A DNA stretch of 64,000 nt, taken from the NCBI RefSeq assembly GCF_022458865.1, contig NZ_JAJNMU010000009.1:62001-126000 (forward strand), read 5' to 3'. Source of the DNA: Paenibacillus periandrae. Lineage in GTDB: Bacteria; Bacillota; Bacilli; Paenibacillales; NBRC-103111. Of the stretch, positions 1 through 9,389 are shown in pieces. Position numbers and translations under genes: made by a program. How positions within the stretch are numbered: position 1 is the first letter of the stretch; each line of letters starts with the position of its first letter. Under the pieces are notes generated by a model, which saw only the letters and a list, made by a program, of their open reading frames with translations, did no database searches and was not told where the DNA came from.

Positions 1-693
1 GCTGTTAGCCTTCAACAGAACAGGTTGATCATCGCGATCAATGGCCAATTCCAAAGGCTCGTCGGAGACATGAAGCTCCTCCCAACCCTCGTAATGCTTA
101 CGGAGTAGCTTCAACGCTTTTTCCTTTTCGAGATTTACCTCAAATAAAGCTTCCCTCGGCTTACGAGTTTTGGCATCAAACTCTTCGATATTGGTGTTCA
201 TGATGATGCAGTTGATTCCCCCGCCTTTAGTGCCTTGAACCATCGATTGGATAACTTTTTTTAACATATGAGCGGATTTGCAATGCTCGAGGCTGGAAGC
301 GGCAACGATGTAATCAAATTTGCCAACGGCTATTTGGTAATCACTGATGTCTGCCTGTTCGGTGTAAATAACATCTCGTACTTGATACTGCTCACTATAA
401 TGGACGAGCTTATGAAGTGCTTTTTCCAGCAAATCAACACACACAACCCGGCCGTCACCGGGCTTGACCTTTTGCGCCAACGGTATGCTGTTCCTTCCCA
501 CACCACAGCCCAAATCCAATATGCTCATAGGCTGCCCGACATTGACCTGATCGGCTAGATCCAATATGATGTCGACGGGCTCATCGAGCCAGGTTCCTTC
601 CTCATACAGCTTATGATCCTCGAAATACTGTTCATGGTATTCCTTTTCTTCCTTGCGAATTTTTTGCAATTGCGCGGTATCGCTGCTGTTCAT
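1..693 (-). CDS. Class I SAM-dependent methyltransferase (3' end outside window)
   Basis: The gene runs leftward off the window edge, so only the first 231 codons are visible. The start ATG at 693 follows AAAGGAGG with an 8-base gap. The Rossmann glycine-rich SAM motif LDLGCGVGRNSIP is clear at about residues 67-79, followed by an acidic strand end (VVCVDLLEKAL) and a motif-IV-like segment (FDYIVAASSLEH). This is the layout of methyltransferases that modify small molecules, of the TehB/UbiE type. The substrate cannot be told. It is divergent from the efe operon, and the gap between them carries a Fur-type promoter facing efeO. Confidence 0.85.
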   Translation of the reverse strand, partial: MNSSDTAQLQKIRKEEKEYHEQYFEDHKLYEEGTWLDEPVDIILDLADQVNVGQPMSILDLGCGVGRNSIPLAQKVKPGDGRVVCVDLLEKALHKLVHYSEQYQVRDVIYTEQADISDYQIAVGKFDYIVAASSLEHCKSAHMLKKVIQSMVQGTKGGGINCIIMNTNIEEFDAKTRKPREALFEVNLEKEKALKLLRKHYEGWEELHVSDEPLELAIDRDDQPVLLKANS

Positions 694-848
694 TATGAAC
701 GCCTCCTTTTTATATGTATTCATGTTACGCATGCAAGTGATACGACCCTTATGATAGCTTTACCCCAAAACGAGCGGCTTCAATAATCATTTTTAAAATC
801 GTTCCAGCAATTGTAAATTTTCTGTAACACATTACCAAGAAAGTTATA

Positions 849-896
849 TTGATAATTATTCTCAATTATGATATTTTCTATTGAGACAAATTATCA
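849..896 (+). promoter_or_regulatory. efe operon promoter with Fur box
   Basis: TGATAATTATTCTCA (850-864) matches the 7-1-7 Fur consensus TGATAATnATTATCA at 13 of 14 positions. It lies inside a promoter with -35 TTGATA (849-854), a 17-base spacer and -10 TATTTT (872-877). A second, weaker 7-1-7 site (882-896) has a perfect right half, ATTATCA. Repression by iron-loaded Fur is inferred. Confidence 0.8.
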
Positions 897-940
897 ACGG
901 AACTAGTTTTTATCATAAATTATAGGGAGTGTCCTTTCTC

Positions 941-1792
941 ATGCAGACTCGTAATGTTATTACAGCAGCCGTTCTTTGCTCATCACTATTATTTTCAGGT
1001 TGCAGCGCCAATACCACTAGTGTTCAACCTGCCCCCAAAACAGAAACAGGCAAGTCTGGTGAGAGTGTTGAATTGAAAAAAGAAGTGGAGCAATACCGTA
1101 AATACGTTATTGAACAATCGGATGCCTTCGTCAAAGCAACTACTGAATTTGTAGCCGCAGTAAAAGCCGGGGATATCAAGAAAAGTCAGGAGCTGTATGC
1201 GCCAGCACGTATGTTTTATGAGCGGATTGAGCCTATAGCCGAATCCTTTGGCGATCTGGACCCGAATATTGATGCCCGTGAAGGTGATGTTGATGACAAG
1301 GACTGGAAGGGCTATCACCGTATCGAGAAAAGCTTGTGGGTAGACAAGACGACCAAAGGAATAGAATCTGTGGCCGATACTCTCTTAAGCGACAGTAAGC
1401 TGCTCCGTGCCAAAGTAGAGACTGTAGAAATTGACCCGAATATTTTATTGACCGGGGCTGTCGAGCTGCTAAATGAGGTATCATCGACAAAAGTAACAGG
1501 CGAGGAAGAACGCTACTCCCGCACGGATTTGTATGATTTTGCTGCTAATGTAGAAGGTGCTGCCAAAATATTCGAGCTGTTAAAGCCGGAGCTTACAAAG
1601 AAGGATGCCAACCTGGTCAAAACGATCGAGAGCCGTTTTACCGCACTGACCACTGAGCTTGCTGCTTATAAGAAGGGAAATGGATATATGCTGTATGATG
1701 AGCTGAAGCCGGAGCAAACGAAAAAACTTAGTCAGGCCGTGGATTCATTAGCTGAACCTTTATCCAATATGGGTAAAAAGCTGGGGGCTTAA
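941..1792 (+). CDS. efeO: EfeO/EfeM-type lipoprotein (imelysin, M75 domain)
   Basis: Extracytoplasmic iron-binding component of the EfeUOB uptake system. A lipoprotein signal peptide (LLFSGC lipobox) is followed by an imelysin/M75 domain with the HxxE signature (HRIEKSLW, about residue 125). No N-terminal cupredoxin domain is present, so it is the short EfeM-like form, 283 aa. I chose ATG 941 over an in-frame GTG at 929 because GGGAG at 925-929 gives workable spacing only to the ATG and overlaps the GTG. It is the first gene of the operon: efeB starts 5 bases after the stop. Confidence 0.9.
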   Translation: MQTRNVITAAVLCSSLLFSGCSANTTSVQPAPKTETGKSGESVELKKEVEQYRKYVIEQSDAFVKATTEFVAAVKAGDIKKSQELYAPARMFYERIEPIAESFGDLDPNIDAREGDVDDKDWKGYHRIEKSLWVDKTTKGIESVADTLLSDSKLLRAKVETVEIDPNILLTGAVELLNEVSSTKVTGEEERYSRTDLYDFAANVEGAAKIFELLKPELTKKDANLVKTIESRFTALTTELAAYKKGNGYMLYDELKPEQTKKLSQAVDSLAEPLSNMGKKLGA

Positions 1793-1797
1793 AAGGT

Positions 1798-3114
1798 ATG
1801 GACGATAGCAATAAAAAGCAAGTGGACTCAGAAGGCAGCGTGGAGCGGGGAAAGAAGGGAACACCGATTACCCGGCGAGATATGCTGAAGATGGCTGGCG
1901 TAGGGGGAATGGGCCTCCTGATCGGATCGGTCGGTATCGGTGGTGTATTAGCCGGAACGCAAAAGGGATTCAGTTCACTGGTTGGGACGACTAACGCGGC
2001 TAGTGATCGTATCCCTTTTTATGGCATGAATCAAGCGGGTATACTGACCCCATCGCAAAACTTCCTATGTTTTGCTTCATTTGATTTAAGCACTACCCAG
2101 TTAGGTGAGGTAGTTGAGCTGTTTAAAGCCTGGACTTCTGCCTCAGCGCTGATGTGTTCGGGAGAGCCGGTCGGAACAGAGAATACCAATCCCAAGCATC
2201 CTCCTGCCGATACAGGGGAGGCTGTAGGCTTAAGTGCTTCAAAAACGACGATTACGTTTGGGGTGAGCCCTCCCTTTTTTGATTCAAGATTCGGGTTATC
2301 CTCCAAAAAACCAGACGGACTGGCAGATTTGCCGCGGTTTAAAGGGGATAATCTTCGCAAGGAATGGTGTGGAGGAGATATCGGCGTGCAGGTCTGTTCA
2401 GACGATCTTCAGGTCGCTTTTCATGCTATCCGCAATCTAACACGCATCGCCAGAGGTAAAGCTGTATTGCGCTGGACGCAAGAGGGATTTCAAAGGACTG
2501 GAGCAGCTGGTAACCCGAACGAGACCCCGAGAAATTTGCTTGGCTTCAAAGACGGGACTGGCAATCCGGATGTGAATAATAAACAATTGATGAACGAGCT
2601 CATCTGGACGCAGTCCTCTGATGGGCCCAGCTGGATGGCGGGTGGCAGCTATATGGCTGTAAGACGCATCCGTATGCGCATCGAGGTATGGGACCGTTCT
2701 ACGCTTGGTGATCAGGAGGCGACATTTGGCCGCTACCGGGATTCCGGAGCCCCGCTTGGAGGCAAGCATGAATTTGATCCTCTGCAATTAGATGCCAAGG
2801 GAGCCGATGGACAGCCTCAAATTCCGTTGACCTCACATGTCAGGCTGGCGAACTCCGATGGGAAAGAAAAAATTTTGCGCCGCTCTTATTCCTACTCCAG
2901 TGGTATTGACCATCAAACAGGTCAGTTGGATGCTGGGCTTTTTTTTATTAGTTACCAGCGCGACCTCTCCAAACAATTTATCCCTATTCAGCAGCGGCTG
3001 GCTATGCAGGATAAATTGAACGAATATATCTCACATGTTGGCAGTGCTGTCTTTGCTTGCTTTGCCGGAGTTCAGGAAAACGGGTATTTAGGGCAAGCGC
3101 TGTTCGAAGGATAA
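1798..3114 (+). CDS. efeB: Deferrochelatase/peroxidase EfeB (DyP-type)
   Basis: Dye-decolourising-type haem peroxidase, exported folded by the Tat system and thought to oxidise ferrous iron or handle haem for EfeU. The N-terminus has a twin-arginine motif (TRRDMLK, Arg26-Arg27) and a hydrophobic stretch. The DyP signature GFKDGTGNPD (GxxDG) is near residue 250. A HVRLAN segment probably holds the proximal haem histidine, and the C-terminal FISYQRDLSKQF block is typical. At 438 aa it is normal length. It sits between efeO and efeU; efeU follows after 19 bases. Confidence 0.93.
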   Translation: MDDSNKKQVDSEGSVERGKKGTPITRRDMLKMAGVGGMGLLIGSVGIGGVLAGTQKGFSSLVGTTNAASDRIPFYGMNQAGILTPSQNFLCFASFDLSTTQLGEVVELFKAWTSASALMCSGEPVGTENTNPKHPPADTGEAVGLSASKTTITFGVSPPFFDSRFGLSSKKPDGLADLPRFKGDNLRKEWCGGDIGVQVCSDDLQVAFHAIRNLTRIARGKAVLRWTQEGFQRTGAAGNPNETPRNLLGFKDGTGNPDVNNKQLMNELIWTQSSDGPSWMAGGSYMAVRRIRMRIEVWDRSTLGDQEATFGRYRDSGAPLGGKHEFDPLQLDAKGADGQPQIPLTSHVRLANSDGKEKILRRSYSYSSGIDHQTGQLDAGLFFISYQRDLSKQFIPIQQRLAMQDKLNEYISHVGSAVFACFAGVQENGYLGQALFEG

Positions 3115-3133
3115 ATTCGTAGAGGGGGCAGTT

Positions 3134-4918
3134 ATGAGTAAGGTTCAAGAGTTTGTATCCCGGAAGGTTGTTTTACTGTTCGTGGCGATTTCGCTCTTAT
3201 TGTTTCTTTCGGCAGGAGTGCGCAGCTTGGCAGTAGCGGCAGAAGAGTCTGCAATTAAAGATTTACTTCCCTTAACGGGAGGAGCTTTAGTCCACGCCGG
3301 TCAAAAGGATTGGAAGCAAGCTGCTGGAGAGCTTGGAGCGTTCGAGACAAAGTGGAAGGCGTTGAATTTGCCTGATTCCGAGCTTGTTCGCAATGTGACT
3401 GAGGCCTTGGCAGCTGCCAAGCAGGCAATAGGGGAGGCAGAAGGCAAGCCGGAGCTAGCTTATCAGGCTTTTTCCAAGCTAACTAGAGCTACTGAAGCCT
3501 ATGTGGCTTCGCAAGAAAATAGTGTCAGTAAGGGGGATGGCAAATCAGCAGCCAAATCATTGCTGCCCATCCTCCAGCAAAGCCTGGATGCACTTCAGCA
3601 TAATCAACTGCTTAAGGCCCAAAGTGACTATAAGCGATTTAATAGCCAATGGTTAAAGGCAGAGAATCTTATTCGTTCTGATAATGCAGCCGTCTACAGT
3701 GATATTGAAACCCAATCGAGTATGACCCGAATATCGCTTCAGGCGGAGCCTCCGCGGTTGGAAGCGGCGGTTGCAGGCATCATTGAATTAGCCAAGACGA
3801 TAGAAGACTATACGAACGGGAAAGTGACGCCAACTCGTGCTGATACCGGGTCACGATCGGTTGCAGACGCTCAGCAGCTTCTTAATCAAGCCCAGGAGGC
3901 GATACATGGAGCGCAATATGCTGCAGCAGGCGAGAAGATGCAGGCGTTCATTCGATTATGGCCTTCTGTGGAAGGAGCAGTGCTGACACGTTCGCCTGAA
4001 ACGTATACGCGAATCGAAAATCAAATGACCGAGGCTTCGGGCTATTTGTTATCGGTACCGCCCAAAGCCGATCAGGCTGCATCCGTTGTTGCTTCCATGG
4101 TGAAAGAGCTGGAGCCTTATCTGGTTGCATCGGCCTATACAGCCTGGGATGCAGCATTGATCTTGTTACGGGAAGGTGTGGAGGCTCTGTTGGTACTGGC
4201 TGCCTTGGTTGCCTTCTTGAACCGTTCAGGCAATCCTGACAAAACCAAATGGGTATGGGGAGGCGCTGCAACAGGACTTATTTTGAGCGGGATTGTGGCC
4301 GTAGTTCTTACCTATGCTCTGGCTAGTGTATCAGCGGGTACGACTCGTGAAATGATAGAAGGTTACACGGGGTTATTATCCGTTCTCATGATGTTGACCG
4401 TTGGAGCCTGGCTTCACGGCAAATCAAAGGTGCAGGCCTGGAATCAATACATACATCAAAGGATGGGTTTGGCGCTTGCCAGTGGCAGCTTATGGTCTCT
4501 GTTTCTGGTAGCGGGTCTGGCAATTTTAAGAGAAGGTGCGGAAACGACAATCTTTTATATCGGAATTGCGCCTTCTATTGAACCTTTACAGCTGATCACA
4601 GGTATTGGCGGCGCATTAGTTGTGCTGGTCGTACTGGGATTTATTATGATAAAAGGTAGCGTAAAGCTGCCGATTCGTCCTTTCTTCCTGACTGCTACGC
4701 TGCTTATTTATTACCTGGTATTTAAATTTCTCGGTCAAAGTATCCATTCGCTTCAGGTAGCAGGGCAGCTGTCGGCACACTCATCACCCGTTCTTCCCAC
4801 CTGGACCTGGCTGGGGCTGTACCCGACCTGGGAAACCACCTTGACTCAATTGTTCATCTTGTTGGTTGTAGCCCTGCAAATAATTCGCACGGAAATCAAA
4901 AAGAAAAGCACGGTCTGA
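3134..4918 (+). CDS. efeU: FTR1-family iron permease EfeU with large extracytoplasmic N-terminal region
   Basis: Membrane permease that imports iron oxidised by EfeB. A signal-like TM (residues 8-35) is followed by about 300 residues of soluble, Ala/Gln-rich helical repeats, then a seven-TM FTR1 domain. Both iron-transport RExxE motifs are visible: REGVE at 346-350 and REGAE at 466-470. ATG 3134 follows AGAGGGGG. At 594 aa it is longer than simple FTR1 permeases; the N-terminal helical domain probably works together with EfeO. The order efeO-efeB-efeU differs from the efeU-O-B order of E. coli and B. subtilis. Confidence 0.92.
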   Translation: MSKVQEFVSRKVVLLFVAISLLLFLSAGVRSLAVAAEESAIKDLLPLTGGALVHAGQKDWKQAAGELGAFETKWKALNLPDSELVRNVTEALAAAKQAIGEAEGKPELAYQAFSKLTRATEAYVASQENSVSKGDGKSAAKSLLPILQQSLDALQHNQLLKAQSDYKRFNSQWLKAENLIRSDNAAVYSDIETQSSMTRISLQAEPPRLEAAVAGIIELAKTIEDYTNGKVTPTRADTGSRSVADAQQLLNQAQEAIHGAQYAAAGEKMQAFIRLWPSVEGAVLTRSPETYTRIENQMTEASGYLLSVPPKADQAASVVASMVKELEPYLVASAYTAWDAALILLREGVEALLVLAALVAFLNRSGNPDKTKWVWGGAATGLILSGIVAVVLTYALASVSAGTTREMIEGYTGLLSVLMMLTVGAWLHGKSKVQAWNQYIHQRMGLALASGSLWSLFLVAGLAILREGAETTIFYIGIAPSIEPLQLITGIGGALVVLVVLGFIMIKGSVKLPIRPFFLTATLLIYYLVFKFLGQSIHSLQVAGQLSAHSSPVLPTWTWLGLYPTWETTLTQLFILLVVALQIIRTEIKKKSTV

Positions 4919-5073
4919 AATTAAACGGCTTGCTGATATAGATTCGGATGTATTAAAGGTTGCTTTGCTGTTACGCAGCAAGCAGCCTTGCTATGCGTAT
5001 GGGAAGGTTGATGTTTAGCCGGAAATTGGTTACATTAGTTAGAAGTAAGTACATAACAAGGAGTGATGCTGGA

Positions 5074-6189
5074 ATGAGAGATCCACGACTGAAAATATTT
5101 GCGAACAATTTAATTCGTTATTCCGTGAGCTTGCAGCCGGGTGAACATATACTGATCGAAATGATCGGAGTGAACGATCAGGAGTTAACCAAATGTCTGA
5201 TTGAGGAGGTGTACGCGGCGGGCGGGCATCCTTTTATCGAGCTTCGCGACCCTGCTGTGACCCGAAGCTTAATGCTGGGAGGCACGAAGGAGCAGTACCA
5301 TACACTTCGTGATCTGGAGCTTGCCAGGATGAAACGGATGCAGGCTTATCTCGCGATACGCAGCGGGGACAATATCACAGAAACCTCTGACGTACCCGAG
5401 GATAAAATGAAGCTCTACGTTCAAGAATATCAGCGACCGGTCGTTGAGCAGCGTGTTAATCATACCAAATGGTGTGTGATGCGCTACCCTAACGCTTCGA
5501 TGGCCCAGCTGTCCAATACGAGCACCGAAGCATTCGAGGACTTTTACTTCCAGGTGTGCAATCTCGATTATAGCAAAATGGCACTGGCGATGGAGTCGCT
5601 CGTTGCGCTGATGAACCGCACGGATAAGGTCCGTCTGGTTGCACAAGGAACTGATTTGAGCTTTTCCATTAAAGATATCCCGGCAATTCCATGTGCTGGT
5701 ACACACAACATCCCGGATGGTGAGGTATTCACCGCTCCTGTTAAAAATTCAGTTAATGGTGTTATTACTTATAACACGCCCACGATTTATACAGGTACTT
5801 CATTCGAGAATGTGCAGCTGCGTTTTGAAAACGGCAAGATTGTTGAAGCTTCCAGCAACAACACAAAACGGCTTAATGAGATTCTGGATACTGATGAGGG
5901 TGCGCGCTATATTGGAGAGTTTGCAATTGGGGTTAATCCGTACATCAAGCAGCCGATGAAGGATATTTTGTTCGATGAGAAGATCGATGGCAGCATCCAC
6001 TTTACACCAGGCAATGCTTACGAGGATGCAGACAATACGAATCGTTCCTCGGTACATTGGGATATGGTATTGATTCAGCGTCCCGAATTCGGAGGCGGCG
6101 AAATTTATTTTGACGATGTGCTGATCCGTAAGGATGGCCGATTTGTGATTCCCGAGCTGGAGCAGCTGAATCCGGAAAATCTGATATAA
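5074..6189 (+). CDS. Aminopeptidase, M29 (AmpS/thermophilic aminopeptidase) family
   Basis: Cytoplasmic metallo-aminopeptidase that removes N-terminal residues from peptides. Family blocks are present: GxHNIPDGEVFTAP, EFAIGVNPYI, GSIHFTPGNAYED and SVHWDMVLI, which supply the Glu/His/Tyr/Asp metal ligands of M29 enzymes. I start at ATG 5074 (MRDPRLKIFANNLIRYS), 10 bases after AAGGAG; an upstream in-frame extension has no ribosome site and a non-family N-terminus. It appears monocistronic. A hairpin terminator at 6220-6266 separates it from the convergent PadR gene. Confidence 0.88.
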   Translation: MRDPRLKIFANNLIRYSVSLQPGEHILIEMIGVNDQELTKCLIEEVYAAGGHPFIELRDPAVTRSLMLGGTKEQYHTLRDLELARMKRMQAYLAIRSGDNITETSDVPEDKMKLYVQEYQRPVVEQRVNHTKWCVMRYPNASMAQLSNTSTEAFEDFYFQVCNLDYSKMALAMESLVALMNRTDKVRLVAQGTDLSFSIKDIPAIPCAGTHNIPDGEVFTAPVKNSVNGVITYNTPTIYTGTSFENVQLRFENGKIVEASSNNTKRLNEILDTDEGARYIGEFAIGVNPYIKQPMKDILFDEKIDGSIHFTPGNAYEDADNTNRSSVHWDMVLIQRPEFGGGEIYFDDVLIRKDGRFVIPELEQLNPENLI

Positions 6190-6219
6190 TTCAGCGTCGA
6201 TACGAAGCTGGATAGACAA

Positions 6220-6267
6220 AGAAACCTCTCCTTTGTGTAAATTTATTAACGAAGGAGGGGTTTCTTT
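6220..6267. terminator. Bidirectional terminator
   Basis: AGAAACCTCTCCTTTG (6220-6235) pairs with CGAAGGAGGGGTTTCT (6250-6265) around a 14-base loop, with one mismatch. It lies between the convergent aminopeptidase and PadR genes, with T-rich sequence on the + side. Confidence 0.75.
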
Positions 6268-6778
6268 ACTTGTTCATTTCAACTATAAGATTGGATAACC
6301 ATGCTTTTTCTGATTCAAGTAAAGTGATACGATGTTTGATCGATAAATCGATTCCCGTCCGTTGTCCATGCCGAGGTACAGCAGATAAGCTCGTTATTAA
6401 TAGCTCAACCTTTTGCAATTTAAGCTCTATCAGCTCAACAGCCTCCTGGGTGCTCAGATGATCAATGAACATAAACCCGATATCACCGGAGGGAGTCACA
6501 TTGTCCAGGCCGGATAAGGTTGTCCTCAGCAGCAGCTTGAATTGTTCCTCACCGCTTGATGTAATGGTATAAATTTGCCGCGGAGGACGATTGCCCTCTT
6601 GCTCTATGGTAACATCGACATATCCCTTCTGATTTAGCCGTTTCAGTATGGAATAGGCTGTTGCTTTTTTCATGTCGGATACGCGTCCCAGATTGTTCTC
6701 GATGAATTCATTGATTTTATAACCATGCTGGCTCTGAGTCATTAACAATCCCAGAACAAGCAATTCACGCTCGTCCAT
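6266..6778 (-). CDS. PadR-family transcriptional regulator
   Basis: Winged-helix regulator of the PadR family, 170 aa. The N-terminal domain shows ERELLVLGLLMTQSQHGYKI, then a wing with TAYSILKRLNQKGYV and RQIYTITSSGEEQF. The C-terminal half is helical, as in the dimerising region of PadR subfamily 2. The ATG at 6778 is preferred over a TTG two codons upstream because AGAGGTG lies 8 bases before it. No target is evident; PadR proteins usually control nearby transporters or detoxification genes, and no such gene is adjacent. Confidence 0.85.
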   Translation of the reverse strand: MDERELLVLGLLMTQSQHGYKINEFIENNLGRVSDMKKATAYSILKRLNQKGYVDVTIEQEGNRPPRQIYTITSSGEEQFKLLLRTTLSGLDNVTPSGDIGFMFIDHLSTQEAVELIELKLQKVELLITSLSAVPRHGQRTGIDLSIKHRITLLESEKAWLSNLIVEMNK

Positions 6779-6924
6779 TCGCAAGACACCTCTTTGAGTT
6801 CATTCATTCAACAATAAAAATAATTAGTTACATGTGACTATATAAGTGTTATTTTACCACAAATCATAAGGAATAAGAAGGCTGATAGGCCGCCTCTGCC
6901 TGTATGACCTGTGTAGGTAAGCCC

Positions 6925-7785
6925 TTATCCATTCCATTTCCGGTACTGAAGCGGTGATAGTCCACACAACGACTTGAATATGCGTCCAAAATGCGTGCTG
7001 CTCTCGAAGCCGACCTTTTCAGTAATACCTGTGACCGAATACCGAGTCGTTTTCAGCAGCTTTTGTGCTTCCTGTACCCGCAGCTGATTCACATACTCAA
7101 TAACAGTGAAACCCGTCACTTCTTTATAAATGCGGCACAGGTAATAAGAGGAAATATGAAAATGCTCGGCAAGTGCCTTCAGACTTAATGGCTCGCGAAA
7201 ATGCTCATTAATATATTTGACGATATCGGATACTTTACGATGAAGTGTGGTCGGATGCTCGGCCGGTTGGCTGGTACTGCCGGTTTGCTCGGCATGGCGA
7301 TACAACAGGAGCAGCAGCTCGCTTAGCAGCAGCTTGTTATAACCCGCAGCTCCCGGCTCTGCAAGCTTTTGTTCCCGCATCATTTTTTCAATAATGGACT
7401 CCATCATGGCCAGTTCCCTCGAATTCGGATGAATCACAGGCTGCTCATCAAAGATACGGAGCAGATCAGGTACAATTTGCTGGTGAATGCCATGGATAAA
7501 GTCCTCACGAAAATTGATCAAAAACCGCTCATGGTTGGGGAATTCAGCCTGCATCGTTTTGTGCAGCACATTGGGCTGGATGAGCACGATATCTCCCTTG
7601 CGGACGTGGTAAGAGCGGTCTTTAATAAAATAATACCGTTCTCCTGAGCGCAGATAGTAAATTTCGTAAGAATTATGGGCATGGTTTTGAGCCATGGTGT
7701 AGGGGCCGATTCGAATATTATGATCCAGATAAAAAAGGTCCTTTTCCGTATGAATGAAAGGTTTTTGATTGTTAGGAACCGTCAT
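6925..7785 (-). CDS. AraC-family regulator with cupin sensor domain
   Basis: The N-terminal cupin (residues about 25-110: HNSYEIYYLRSGE, VRKGDIVLIQPNVLH) probably binds a sugar or related ligand. The C-terminal 100 residues carry the two AraC helix-turn-helix motifs (LKALAEHFHISSYYLCRIYKE and ITEKVGFESSTHFGRIFK). The gene is 286 aa with a weak ribosome site. It is divergent from the Gfo/Idh/MocA dehydrogenase at 7922, which is the obvious candidate target. Confidence 0.88.
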   Translation of the reverse strand: MTVPNNQKPFIHTEKDLFYLDHNIRIGPYTMAQNHAHNSYEIYYLRSGERYYFIKDRSYHVRKGDIVLIQPNVLHKTMQAEFPNHERFLINFREDFIHGIHQQIVPDLLRIFDEQPVIHPNSRELAMMESIIEKMMREQKLAEPGAAGYNKLLLSELLLLLYRHAEQTGSTSQPAEHPTTLHRKVSDIVKYINEHFREPLSLKALAEHFHISSYYLCRIYKEVTGFTVIEYVNQLRVQEAQKLLKTTRYSVTGITEKVGFESSTHFGRIFKSLCGLSPLQYRKWNG

Positions 7786-7921
7786 GGTGAAGGCAACCTA
7801 CTTTCTTAACTAGAATAATAACAATATAAGTGGAAAAAACGAAATGTAAGCAATTTTCGTGCTGTTTTCATGTATTTATTGCGCTATACTCACAATAGCA
7901 CAGACAAGGGAGGAAATACAG
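7786..7921. promoter_or_regulatory. Divergent control region between AraC regulator and dehydrogenase
   Basis: A 136-base AT-rich intergenic region feeding both genes. A TATACT hexamer at about 7885 could be the -10 of the rightward gene, but I see no good -35, as expected for an activator-dependent promoter. AAGGGAGG precedes ATG 7922. Confidence 0.4.
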
Positions 7922-9208
7922 ATGTCAGCACGTAAAAGATATGCGCTTGTGGGTACAGGTGGGCGCGCCGCTTTTTTCTACACAGCTATTGTTGAGAATT
8001 TTAAAGAAACTTCCGATCTCGTCGCTTTTTGCGATGTGAATCAAACCCGGATGGATTATGCCAATGCCAAAATTGCACCCTTTGGTGTAGGGCCGCTGCC
8101 AACGTACAAATCAGAGGATTTTGATCGCATGATTGAAGAGGTAAAACCGGATATCGTTATCGTAACTACGGTTGACCGAACTCACCATACTTATATTATC
8201 CGCGCTATGGAGCTTGGCTGTGACGTTATTTCTGAAAAACCGATGACGGTCGACGAAGTGAAATGTCAGGAGATTCTGGACGCAATCAAGAGAACGGGGC
8301 AAAACCTTCGTGTCACCTTTAATTATCGGTACTCACCGCATAACACGAAGATCCGTGAGTTGATTATGGATGGAGCTATCGGCGACGTAACGAGTGTGCA
8401 TTTTGAATGGATGCTCAATACGAAGCATGGCGCGGATTATTTCCGTCGTTGGCATCGTGACAAACGCAATAGCGGTGGATTGCTCGTTCACAAGTCCACG
8501 CATCATTTTGATCTCGTTAACTTCTGGCTCGGTACGCAGCCTGCAACGGTATACGCACTGGGTGATCTGATGTTCTATGGTCGCGAAAATGCCGAGAAGC
8601 GTGGAGTTACCGAGTTCTACTCCCGTGCACACGGCAGTGCCAATGCCAAGAATGATCCATTTGCGCTTCATTTGGAAGAGAATGAGCAGCTGAAGGCTAT
8701 GTACCTCGATGCGGAAAAAGAAGATGGATATTTCCGTGACCAGAGCGTATTCGGTGATGGCATCAATATTGAAGACACGATGGGTGTCATGGTGAAATAC
8801 CGCAGCAATGCGATTCTAACCTATAACCTGTTTGCCTACTCCCCTTGGGAAGGCTTCCGTGTTAACTTTAACGGTACGAAGGGCCGGATCGAAATGGAGG
8901 TTGTTGAAGCCTCTTATGTAAATTCAGGCGGCGACCAGGCTCTGGAAGGCGCAGTAAAAGGTAAGAAAATTACCGTTTATCCAATGTTTGATGCTCCTTA
9001 CGAAGTTCATGTAGCAGAAAGCAAGGGCGGACATGGTGGCGGTGATCCTGTGCTGCTGAACGATCTGTTCGGTAAACCGGATCATGACCGTTTCAACCGT
9101 GCAGCTTCGCACGTAGATGGTGCAATGTCCATCCTGACAGGAATCGCGGGTAATCGTTCGATCAAGACGGGATTACCGGTTAAGGTTTCCGAGCTGGTAC
9201 AGTTTTAA
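7922..9208 (+). CDS. Gfo/Idh/MocA-family oxidoreductase
   Basis: NAD(P)-dependent sugar or inositol dehydrogenase family. A Rossmann start (ALVGTGGRAAFF) is followed by the EKP catalytic-lysine motif (SEKPMTVDE) and a C-terminal beta-sheet substrate domain, including HKSTHHFDLVNFWLG. It is 428 aa, at the long end of the family. ATG 7922 has AAGGGAGG at the right spacing; the in-frame ORF extends upstream with no ribosome site. The divergent AraC gene suggests induction by a sugar. The substrate is unknown. Confidence 0.87.
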   Translation: MSARKRYALVGTGGRAAFFYTAIVENFKETSDLVAFCDVNQTRMDYANAKIAPFGVGPLPTYKSEDFDRMIEEVKPDIVIVTTVDRTHHTYIIRAMELGCDVISEKPMTVDEVKCQEILDAIKRTGQNLRVTFNYRYSPHNTKIRELIMDGAIGDVTSVHFEWMLNTKHGADYFRRWHRDKRNSGGLLVHKSTHHFDLVNFWLGTQPATVYALGDLMFYGRENAEKRGVTEFYSRAHGSANAKNDPFALHLEENEQLKAMYLDAEKEDGYFRDQSVFGDGINIEDTMGVMVKYRSNAILTYNLFAYSPWEGFRVNFNGTKGRIEMEVVEASYVNSGGDQALEGAVKGKKITVYPMFDAPYEVHVAESKGGHGGGDPVLLNDLFGKPDHDRFNRAASHVDGAMSILTGIAGNRSIKTGLPVKVSELVQF

Positions 9209-9221
9209 GTTATTCCATCAA

Positions 9222-9268
9222 CAAGCCAAGTGGACAGGCATCTGCCTGAAAGCTTGGCTTTTAGTTTT
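9222..9268 (+). terminator. Rho-independent terminator
   Basis: Outer stem CAAGCCAAG with CTTGGCTT encloses a second stem CAGGCATCTGCCTG, followed by TTTTAGTTTT. Confidence 0.75.
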
Positions 9269-9389
9269 ATACATAGGTACATCTGCATGAGTAATTGAGA
9301 AATATTCATAAAATTAAAGTCTAGTCCTCACTCATTTGTTATAATGGAAAGCATGGCTTTAACACGGTAACAGGAAAAGAGGAGTCGCT

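Noticed and set aside
268-558. 96-codon rightward frame
   Set aside because: It lies antisense inside the clear methyltransferase gene and has no ribosome site.
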